Assembly (NCBI GenBank): GCA_934272745.1
Contig: CAKQSI010000063.1
Coordinates: 1-6,281 of the forward strand
DNA: 6,281 bases
Reading direction: 5' to 3'
Origin: an uncultured Clostridia bacterium
GTDB taxonomy: Bacteria > Bacillota > Clostridia > Christensenellales > Borkfalkiaceae
Shown: positions 1 to 5,319 of the stretch, one piece after another
How positions within the stretch are numbered: the first letter of the stretch is position 1
How the letters are laid out: every line of letters starts with the position of its first letter
Position numbers and translations under genes: made by a program
Notes under the pieces: generated by a model
Told to the model about the DNA's origin: nothing
The model's database searches: none
Seen by the model: only the letters and a program-made list of their open reading frames with translations

Positions 1-2
1 AC

Positions 3-77
3 TGCGCCCGAACGGTCGCGGAAAATGGCGAAAAAGACGCCTTTTCGGTAATTAGTGATGACGAATGGAATCCCTAG
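3..77 (+). CDS. possible C-terminal tail of an upstream gene (partial, low confidence)
   Basis: Reading from base 3, the frame stays open for 24 codons and stops at TAG 75-77. The peptide ends in an acidic, ordinary-looking tail (…SVISDDEWNP), and codon choice (GCC, GAC, GAA, GGC, TCG) resembles the genes downstream. The other two forward frames also run in from the edge and close at TAA 49-51 and TAG 53-55 (the latter followed directly by TGA TGA), so the frame cannot be fixed. A terminator-like hairpin at 66-84 followed by Ts supports some rightward transcript ending here. If this frame is right, its stop codon lies inside the hairpin, which does occur in compact genomes. No family can be recognised from so short a piece. 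Confidence 0.25.
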   Translation, partial: CARTVAENGEKDAFSVISDDEWNP

Positions 78-93
78 GATTCTATTTTTCGTC
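60..93 (+). terminator. terminator-like hairpin upstream of uvrC
   Basis: TGGAATCC (66-73) and GGATTCTA (77-84) pair over 8 bp with one G-T wobble around the 3-base loop CTA, and five Ts follow (85-89). An outer pair GACGAA (60-65) / TTCGTC (88-93) could extend the structure. The stem is only moderately GC-rich, so termination may be weak. Its position suggests that it separates an upstream transcript from the uvrC promoter. Confidence 0.45.
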
Positions 94-132
94 CCATAAG
101 CGCAAAATCTTATCTGGCCCCGCGCGAAACCA

Positions 133-161
133 TTGCAAAAACGCGCCGGAAAGGGTATAAT
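133..161 (+). promoter_or_regulatory. sigma-A-type promoter of uvrC
   Basis: TTGCAA (133-138, 4 of 6 matches to TTGACA) is followed after exactly 17 bp by a perfect TATAAT (156-161). Transcription would be expected to start about 6-8 bases after the -10 box, at or beside A168, which is the first base of the uvrC start codon. The only SD-like sequence, AAAGG at 162-166, lies between the -10 box and the ATG with a single-base gap, so it is too close to act as a normal ribosome binding site. The message is therefore predicted to be leaderless. An imperfect inverted repeat, CCCGCGCG (119-126) / CGCGCCGG (142-149), brackets the -35 box. Confidence 0.75.
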
Positions 162-167
162 AAAGGC

Positions 168-2108
168 ATGGAACGCATCAGACAAAAATTAGCCGGACTT
201 CCTGCCACGCCGGGGTGCTATATTATGCACGGCGCGGACGGGGGCATCATTTACGTGGGGAAAGCGGTCAACTTAAAGCGCCGCGTCAGCCAGTATTTCC
301 ACAAAAACGTCAAAGGCGAAAAAGTCCGCAGCATGGTGCAGAATATTGCCGATTTCGAGTACGTCGTGACGAACACCGAGATCGACGCCCTTTCTCTCGA
401 GGCGAACCTCATCAAAAAATATCGCCCCAAGTACAATATTTTACTGAAGGACGACAAGCAATATCCCTATATCCGCGTGGACGTGAAGAGCGATTTCCCC
501 ACGTTTACGGTTTCGCGCCGCGTAAAAAAGGACGGGGCAAAGTACTTCGGCCCCTTTATGGGCGGCGTCAACGTCAAAGACGTGCTGGAAATTCTGAACC
601 TTGCCTTTACGGTGCGCCCCTGTACGGTGAAAATTTCGCCGGATAAGGCGCAGAAACCTTGTTTGAATTATCACATGCACAAGTGTCTGGCGCCCTGCGC
701 CCACCTTTGCGATAAGGAAACCTACCGCGTGCAGGTGGACGCCGCGCTGGATTTTCTGTCCGGGAACGACGCCGTGGTCGAACAGCTTCTCACCCAAAAA
801 ATGCTGGCGTTCGCCGAAAAAGAACAGTTTGAAGTCGCCATTCGCTACAAAACCCAACTGGAAATGCTGGACAAGATCAAGCAAAAGCGGCTGACCGACG
901 TGTCACGCTCCTTAAACGTGGACGCGGTGGCGTTCGTTTCGGACGGAATTTATTCGGTCGTCAACCTGTTGTATACCCGGGCGGGGCGTATGCAGGGTTC
1001 CCGCAATTTTGAACTTTCCGACTTTTCCGGCGATAAAAAAGAGGGACTGGAGCATTTTCTTCTGGAATTTTATCGCGGCGAGCGCGAACTTCCGGACGAG
1101 ATTTTAATCGCCGGCGAAGTGGGCGGTGCCGTTACGGAAGAGGATTTTTCCGCGATCGAAACCTATTTAAGGACGCTGTACGGCAAAGCGGTGGAAATTC
1201 ACATTCCCAAGCAGGGCGTAAAAAAGCGCCTGACCGAGATGGCGGAAAAAAACGCGCAGGAGTATCTGGAAAAGTTTATCGAACGCATTCAGGCAAAGGA
1301 CGACATGACCGTGCGCGCGGCGGAACGCCTGCGCGAGCTATTGGGGCTGACGCGCTACCCGCACCGCATGGAATGCTACGATATTTCGCACGTCAGCGGC
1401 GTGGATAAAGTGGGCAGTATGGTGGTATTTATCAACGGGGAACCGGCAAAAGGGGAATACCGCCGCTTTAAAATCAAGACGGTAGAGGGTTCCAACGACT
1501 TTGCCTGCCTGAAAGAAGTGTTGCTTCGCCGCTTGAAAAAACTGGGCACGGACGAGGAGTCGCGCTTTCCCAAACCCGACCTCGTCATCATCGACGGCGG
1601 CAAGGGGCAACTTTCTTCGGTCAAGGAAATTTTCGACGAACTGGGCGTGGCGGATATCGATCTCGTTTCGCTAGCCAAGCGGGAGGAAGAAATTTTTCTG
1701 CCCGGGCAAAGCGAGCCGGTTGTCATTTCGCATCGCGATTCCGCGCTGAAACTGGTGCAGCGTATCCGCGACGAAGCGCACCGTTTTGCGATCACCTATC
1801 ACCGAAACCTGCGCGACGCGCACGAACTGCGAGTGCTTCTGACCCGTTACCCCGGCGTGGGGAAAGAAAAAGCCAAAGCCCTTCTGGAATACTTCCGTTC
1901 GACCGATCACGTTGCGGAAGCGAGCGAGGAGGAGTTGATGCAAGTCCGTGGCATCGGCAAAGTGCTGGCGCACGAGATCTATAGCGATTCTCTTTTGGAG
2001 CGCGGGGAAAGCGCCGCGGACAAGGCGCAGGAAGAAAAGTTTTCCGGCGTGGGAGTTGACAAAGTACAGCTTTCCAAGGACGGAGAAACAGAAAATACGG
2101 ACGAATAA
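168..2108 (+). CDS. uvrC: UvrABC excinuclease subunit C
   Basis: UvrC makes the dual incision around bulky DNA lesions in nucleotide excision repair, after UvrA and UvrB have located the damage; it acts in the cytoplasm on the nucleoid. Domains in order: an N-terminal GIY-YIG nuclease (about residues 13-92, with GCY 16-18, YVG 29-31, Arg39 and Glu78, for the 3' cut); a four-cysteine set C152, C165, C173, C177 that matches the [4Fe-4S] ligands described in UvrC; a UVR helix pair that contacts UvrB (about 203-238); an RNase H-like nuclease for the 5' cut (Asp405 in ECYDISH, Asp476 in IIDGGKGQ, His538 in DEAHRFA); and tandem helix-hairpin-helix motifs (GVG 563-565, GIG 595-597). At 646 residues it is somewhat longer than the usual 600 or so because of a charged, probably disordered tail of about 40 residues. 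Start 168 fits the family N-terminus (LxGLPATPGCY); the next Met is residue 20, inside the GIY-YIG core. First gene of a probable unit with the HAD gene and hprK. Confidence 0.98.
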   Translation: MERIRQKLAGLPATPGCYIMHGADGGIIYVGKAVNLKRRVSQYFHKNVKGEKVRSMVQNIADFEYVVTNTEIDALSLEANLIKKYRPKYNILLKDDKQYPYIRVDVKSDFPTFTVSRRVKKDGAKYFGPFMGGVNVKDVLEILNLAFTVRPCTVKISPDKAQKPCLNYHMHKCLAPCAHLCDKETYRVQVDAALDFLSGNDAVVEQLLTQKMLAFAEKEQFEVAIRYKTQLEMLDKIKQKRLTDVSRSLNVDAVAFVSDGIYSVVNLLYTRAGRMQGSRNFELSDFSGDKKEGLEHFLLEFYRGERELPDEILIAGEVGGAVTEEDFSAIETYLRTLYGKAVEIHIPKQGVKKRLTEMAEKNAQEYLEKFIERIQAKDDMTVRAAERLRELLGLTRYPHRMECYDISHVSGVDKVGSMVVFINGEPAKGEYRRFKIKTVEGSNDFACLKEVLLRRLKKLGTDEESRFPKPDLVIIDGGKGQLSSVKEIFDELGVADIDLVSLAKREEEIFLPGQSEPVVISHRDSALKLVQRIRDEAHRFAITYHRNLRDAHELRVLLTRYPGVGKEKAKALLEYFRSTDHVAEASEEELMQVRGIGKVLAHEIYSDSLLERGESAADKAQEEKFSGVGVDKVQLSKDGETENTDE

Positions 2109-2148
2109 ATCACCGTTTCCCGGGGAGTCGGGGCGGTAAGGAGTAAAA

Positions 2149-2973
2149 ATGAAATACAACGTCGTGGTGTCGGACTTTGACGGGACGCTTTTACGGAGCG
2201 ACGGCACGATTTCCGAAGAAACAAAAAATACCATACGGGAATTTCAAGCCCGCGGGGGACAATTCCTCATTTCGACGGGCAGAATGCCTTCTTCTATCCT
2301 GCCGTGGATGGAAAAATTAGGGCTGACGGGCGACGTAATGTGCTGCCAGGGCTCGGTGCTTTGCCGGTCGGAAACGGGCGAACTTTTATACAGCGAGGGC
2401 ATCGGAACCGAGATGGCGGCGACCATTTTGCAGGTGCTGGAAGCGGAAGATCTTTCCGCAGCCGTCTTTCTGGACGGGGAGTCGTATATCGCAAAAAAAA
2501 CGCCGTTTACCGAATTGTACGACAAGACTTGCGGCGTTCCGTCCAACGTAACGACGCAGCCCCTTTCGGTTTTTATGAAAAACAGCGGCAAAAAAGCCAA
2601 CAAAATCATTACCGTGCAGGATAGCCCTGATACCGAACGGCTGCGCAAAAAGTTTTTCGGCAAATTTTTCGGGGTGGAAGTCAATATCAGCGAAAAATAT
2701 TTGCTGGAGTTTGCTTCCGCGGCGTATAATAAAGGCGCGGCGCTGTCGAAACTGCGTAAGCGTCTGCCGGAAGATTCCAAGATCATCACGCTGGGCGATA
2801 GTTTAATCGACGTTTCGCTCGTGAAAAACGGCGACCTCGGCGTGGCGGTGGGGAACGCCCGGCAGGAAGTGAAAGACGTCGCAGACTTAATCACGATAAC
2901 GAACGACGATGACGCCGTGGCGTATATTATCCAAAGTTACTGCCTGAGCGGCGAAGAATCCGGCGCAAAATAA
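2149..2973 (+). CDS. Cof-type HAD-IIB family hydrolase (probable small-molecule phosphatase)
   Basis: A haloacid-dehalogenase superfamily hydrolase of the Cof / class IIB type, at 274 residues the usual length for this group. Visible motifs: motif I DFDGT with nucleophile Asp9 and acid/base Asp11; motif II STGR with Ser42; a C2-type cap between roughly residues 80 and 185; motif III Lys195 in YNKGAAL; and motif IV GDSLID with Mg2+-binding Asp217 and Asp221. In motif IV the usual Asn before the second Asp is Ile, but both acidic residues remain, so activity is expected. Relatives dephosphorylate sugar phosphates, FMN or pyridoxal phosphate; the sequence does not tell which substrate applies here. 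It starts 40 bases after the uvrC stop, behind TAAGGAG (2137-2143) with a 5-base spacer, and no promoter or terminator lies between, so it is probably cotranscribed with uvrC. No signal peptide or membrane segment is seen. Confidence 0.93.
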   Translation: MKYNVVVSDFDGTLLRSDGTISEETKNTIREFQARGGQFLISTGRMPSSILPWMEKLGLTGDVMCCQGSVLCRSETGELLYSEGIGTEMAATILQVLEAEDLSAAVFLDGESYIAKKTPFTELYDKTCGVPSNVTTQPLSVFMKNSGKKANKIITVQDSPDTERLRKKFFGKFFGVEVNISEKYLLEFASAAYNKGAALSKLRKRLPEDSKIITLGDSLIDVSLVKNGDLGVAVGNARQEVKDVADLITITNDDDAVAYIIQSYCLSGEESGAK

Positions 2974-3076
2974 GAGTTAGGCTGCCGGCGCGTCCTGAAA
3001 AAGGCGGTTTGAATTTGTGTTCGGCGGGGCAGCCGGAGAACCTGTCTGCCGCACGGTTGATAAGTTCTATTTTACG

Positions 3077-3084
3077 AAAAGGAG
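3077..3084 (+). promoter_or_regulatory. ribosome binding site that fixes the hprK start
   Basis: AAAAGGAG lies 7 bases upstream of ATG 3092. The same frame is open back to an ATG at 3017, which would add 25 residues, but that upstream ATG has no comparable SD, and the added residues do not resemble an HprK N-terminus. The site therefore supports 3092 as the start. Confidence 0.85.
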
Positions 3085-3091
3085 AAAAGCA

Positions 3092-4015
3092 ATGAAAGAA
3101 AAGCGCATTACGGAACGCGTTTCGGTGCAGGAGTTTGCCAAGAAAAACGGGCTGGAAGTTTTGTTCCCCGGACGGGGCTATCTGGAACTGTCGGATATCA
3201 GCGTCAGCAGACCGGGTTTGCAGCTGGCGGGCTTTTTCGACAACTTTGCGGCGCACCGCGTGCAGGTCATCGGCAACGCGGAATATGACTTTCTGTACGA
3301 TATGTCGCCCGAAAACAGAAAGGCTTCGATCGATAAATTACTGCGATATACGGCGATCCCGTGCGTGATTTTTTCGCGCGATCTGCCGCCCTTTCCGGAG
3401 ATGACCGATGCCGTAAAACGGTCGGACGTCCCCCTGTTTTCGGGAAATAAAATCACTTCACTACTGATGAACGACCTCATCGTTTACTTAAATCGTCTGC
3501 TGGCGCCCACCACTTCCATGCACGGCGTTCTGGTAGACGTGTACGGCGTCGGTATTCTTCTGACCGGGCACAGCGGCATCGGGAAAAGCGAGACCGCGCT
3601 GGAACTCATCAAACGCGGACACCGGCTGGTCGCGGACGACGCCGTGTATATCAAGCAGATCAACGACGAACTGATCGGCTCTTCCAACGATATGATCCGT
3701 TATTTTATGGAGATCCGCGGAATCGGCATCATCAACGTCAAAAATATGTACGGCACCGGCGCCGTTCTGTTTGAAAAAGAAATCGAACTCATTATGGAAC
3801 TGGAAAACTGGGACGATCAGAAGTCTTACGATCGCCTGAGCGCCGGGACGCTGACCGAAACCATTCTGGGGATTTCGGTTCCAAAACTGGTAATCCCCGT
3901 CCATCCGGGGCGCAACCTCGCCGTCATTATCGAAGTCGCGGCACGCAATCACCGCCTCAAAAAAATGGGGTACGACGCCGCGGAAGAACTCATCAGCCGC
4001 ACGCTGAAACAGTAA
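3092..4015 (+). CDS. hprK: HPr kinase/phosphorylase
   Basis: HprK/P phosphorylates HPr of the phosphotransferase system on a serine (Ser46 in model species) and also reverses this by phosphorolysis, so linking glycolytic state to carbon catabolite control in Bacillota. The 307-residue protein matches the usual length of about 310. The N-terminal domain spans about residues 1-130. The kinase domain follows: His144 in MHGVLVDVYG, a P-loop GHSGIGKS (159-166), the adjoining ETALELIKRGHRLVADD segment with Asp182/Asp183, the family signature EIRGIGIINV (207-216), and the C-terminal PGRNLAVIIEVAA block (272-284) needed for phosphorylase activity. Just before that block there is His271 where Arg is common; I take this as ordinary divergence. 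The gene follows the HAD gene after a 118-base gap with no clear promoter, only a weak TATTTT at 3069 without a -35. It is the last gene before a strong terminator. No HPr or CcpA gene is in the window. Confidence 0.97.
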   Translation: MKEKRITERVSVQEFAKKNGLEVLFPGRGYLELSDISVSRPGLQLAGFFDNFAAHRVQVIGNAEYDFLYDMSPENRKASIDKLLRYTAIPCVIFSRDLPPFPEMTDAVKRSDVPLFSGNKITSLLMNDLIVYLNRLLAPTTSMHGVLVDVYGVGILLTGHSGIGKSETALELIKRGHRLVADDAVYIKQINDELIGSSNDMIRYFMEIRGIGIINVKNMYGTGAVLFEKEIELIMELENWDDQKSYDRLSAGTLTETILGISVPKLVIPVHPGRNLAVIIEVAARNHRLKKMGYDAAEELISRTLKQ

Positions 4016-4064
4016 AGCTTTTGCGGGAAGAAAGAACGGAAAACACGTATTATTCATAAACTGA

Positions 4065-4098
4065 AAAGGGATACGGGCGCCGTATCCCTTTACTTTTT
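4065..4098 (+). terminator. intrinsic terminator after hprK
   Basis: A perfect 12-bp stem, AAAGGGATACGG (4065-4076) with CCGTATCCCTTT (4080-4091), closes a 3-base GCG loop and is followed by AC and five Ts (4094-4098). It begins 49 bases after the hprK stop. The A-run at the base of the stem and T-run at its end could let it work in both directions, although no leftward gene is seen. It marks the end of the uvrC-HAD-hprK unit. Confidence 0.93.
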
Positions 4099-4177
4099 GA
4101 CCGAAAATCCGACTTGTCCGGTTAGGTTTTTACGTCGGCGCGGCTTTTGTTTTTGCGGGAAAGGAGAGCGGCTGTTT

Positions 4178-4261
4178 ATGGATTTTTTTCCCGAGGCGGC
4201 TGATTATTCTGCGCGGCAGATACTGAATTGCGGGAATCTTTCGACGGAATTTGTGGCGTAA
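4178..4261 (+). CDS. possible small ORF, 27 residues, unknown function
   Basis: ATG 4178 opens a 27-codon frame that ends at TAA 4259-4261. It is preceded by AAAGGAG (4160-4166), a good Shine-Dalgarno sequence, though the 11-base spacer is longer than at the other genes here (5-7). The product begins MDFFPEAADYS and ends STEFVA; it is soluble, mildly acidic, has one Cys and no membrane segment, and I recognise no family. The stop lies just 5 bases before the putative -35 of the murB promoter. I find no convincing promoter between the hprK terminator and this ORF. It could be a leader peptide, an independent small protein, or chance; the SD is the main support. Confidence 0.3.
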   Translation: MDFFPEAADYSARQILNCGNLSTEFVA

Positions 4262-4266
4262 AAAAT

Positions 4267-4295
4267 TTGTGTTTTTTTCCGCTTTGCGGTATAAT
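4267..4295 (+). promoter_or_regulatory. sigma-A-type promoter of murB
   Basis: A perfect TATAAT (4290-4295) lies 17 bp after TTGTGT (4267-4272, 3 of 6 matches). The weak -35 is partly offset by a T-rich stretch (4272-4278). Expected transcription start is near 4301-4303, only 4-6 bases before ATG 4307, so the transcript would carry at most a fragment of the GAGGGGAG Shine-Dalgarno sequence seen in the DNA (4297-4304). The spacer contains the small hyphenated palindrome CCGC-TTT-GCGG (4279-4289), directly against the -10 box. Confidence 0.7.
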
Positions 4296-4306
4296 AGAGG
4301 GGAGAA

Positions 4307-5173
4307 ATGCGGGTAAAAGAATTAAACGGGGTTTCGGCAAAAGCGTTTTGTACGATAAAAACGGGAGGGATCCTGTCCCGCGTATGGGTGCCGGAAAGTG
4401 CGGAAGAACTGCGTTTTCTGGCGGAAAAATTGCCCAAAACGGAGATGGCGCCCTTTTATCTGGGTCTTGGCGGCAACACGCTGTTTCCGGACGGAACGCT
4501 ATATAGACCGGTCGTGTCGCTTAGAAAATGCAGCCGCATTATCCCGATAGACCTGAAAAACGGACTTGTTTACGCGGAATGCGGCGTGCTGCTTTCCGCC
4601 CTTGCCGCGTTTGCGGAAAAAAACGCTCTCGGCGGCGCGGAAGCGCTTTCGGGCATTCCCGGCACGACGGGCGGCGCCGCGGTCATGAACGCGGGCGCTT
4701 TTAACAGGTCGTTTGCCGATATTTGCGTTTCGGTTGATACCGACCGCGGCAGGTTTTCTGCAAAAGAATGCGGTTTTTCCTACAGGAAAAGTCGCTTTCA
4801 GACAGAAAAGACGGTCGTTTTCGGCGCGACGCTGCGGCTTTATCCGGAAGACCCGGCGGTAACCCGCCGCAAGACCGAAGAATATAAAAGGCTGCGGGCG
4901 GAACGGCAACCGCAAAATTTCCCCAGCGCGGGGTCGGTATTCCGAGGTGCGGAAGGAGGCGTTCCTGCCTGGAAATATCTGGATGGGGCAGGACTTCGCG
5001 GCAGAAAGATCGGCGGGGCAACGTTTTCCGAAAAACACGCAAATTTTATCGTCAACACGGGCGGCGCAACGACTTCGGACGTCGAAGCATTGATCGGCGA
5101 GGCGAAAATGCGGGTCTACGAAAAGTTCGGCGTGAAACTTGTGGAGGAAATCGTCCGCGCTTACGATTCGTAG
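4307..5173 (+). CDS. murB: UDP-N-acetylenolpyruvoylglucosamine reductase
   Basis: MurB is the cytoplasmic FAD enzyme that uses NADPH to reduce UDP-GlcNAc-enolpyruvate to UDP-MurNAc, the second committed step of peptidoglycan precursor synthesis. The 288 residues hold the FAD-binding part (TGG at 19-21; GLGGNTLF at 53-60; SGIPGTTGG at 115-123; MNAGAF at 127-132) and the C-terminal substrate-binding domain (YRKS with Arg160; PSAGSVF at 206-212 with proton-donor Ser210; GAGLRGRKIGGA at 227-238; KHANFIVN at 243-250; and Glu281 in the place of the catalytic Glu near the C-terminus). It looks like the short type II form without the extra E. coli-type loop. Departures from the common pattern are GLGGN instead of GxGSN, and Asn-Arg-Ser after NAGAF where a Gly-rich turn is usual. 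The catalytic residues are kept, so I expect a working enzyme. The start is set by GAGGGGAG 2 bases upstream and by the homology; the next Met is residue 47. Confidence 0.93.
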   Translation: MRVKELNGVSAKAFCTIKTGGILSRVWVPESAEELRFLAEKLPKTEMAPFYLGLGGNTLFPDGTLYRPVVSLRKCSRIIPIDLKNGLVYAECGVLLSALAAFAEKNALGGAEALSGIPGTTGGAAVMNAGAFNRSFADICVSVDTDRGRFSAKECGFSYRKSRFQTEKTVVFGATLRLYPEDPAVTRRKTEEYKRLRAERQPQNFPSAGSVFRGAEGGVPAWKYLDGAGLRGRKIGGATFSEKHANFIVNTGGATTSDVEALIGEAKMRVYEKFGVKLVEEIVRAYDS

Positions 5174-5210
5174 CCTTCGGGCGGCGATCTGTAAAAAGGC
5201 TGCAATGTGG

Positions 5211-5254
5211 CGGATTGGCATAACGGATCGGCAGCATACAATCCGATCGGCTGC
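5211..5254 (+). repeat. imperfect CGGATYGGCA repeats with competing inverted pairs
   Basis: Three related copies occur in the gap between murB and the PHP gene: CGGATTGGCA (5211-5220), CGGATCGGCAGC (5224-5235) and CCGATCGGCTGC (5243-5254). The first two agree at 9 of 10 positions, the last two at 10 of 12. The same bases form mutually exclusive inverted pairs: CGGATTG 5211-5217 with CAATCCG 5239-5245, or GATCGG 5226-5231 with CCGATC 5243-5248. In addition, GCAGC 5231-5235 can pair with GCTGC at 5199-5203 or at 5250-5254. No T-run follows, so it is not an intrinsic terminator, and no GTTCRA-type T-loop is present, so it is not a tRNA. Function unknown. Confidence 0.4.
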
Positions 5255-5319
5255 TCGCAAAACCGCGAAAGCCGGGCGGCAGTCCATCAACGGATTTATA
5301 ACGAAAAAGAGGATAAGCA

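Noticed and set aside
8..20. A possible LexA/DinR SOS box near CGAACGGTCGCGG
   Set aside because: The second half-site GTTC is missing, and it lies more than 110 bases upstream of the uvrC promoter, beyond a terminator-like hairpin.
2725..2730. TATAAT inside the HAD gene, in a context very like the uvrC promoter (GTATAATAAAGGC)
   Set aside because: It encodes Tyr-Asn-Lys of HAD motif III, no -35-like hexamer lies 16-18 bp upstream, and the similarity is explained by coding constraint.
2980..3034. Inverted repeat GGCTGCC (2980-2986) / GGCAGCC (3028-3034) before hprK
   Set aside because: Only 7 bp around a 41-base loop, with neighbouring bases that do not pair and no T-run; expected by chance in GC-rich sequence.
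3017..3091. An upstream in-frame ATG that would extend HprK by 25 residues
   Set aside because: ATG 3092 has AAAAGGAG at 7 bases and gives a family-like N-terminus; the extension has neither.
5173..5182. GCC-TTCG-GGC tetraloop at the murB stop codon
   Set aside because: The stem is only 3 bp and cannot be extended, and no T-run follows, so a terminator is not supported.
5198..5275. A possible tRNA in the murB-PHP gap, suggested by repeated GGATTGGCA-like text
   Set aside because: No GTTCRA T-loop, no 7-bp acceptor stem and no CCA-adjacent geometry could be found.
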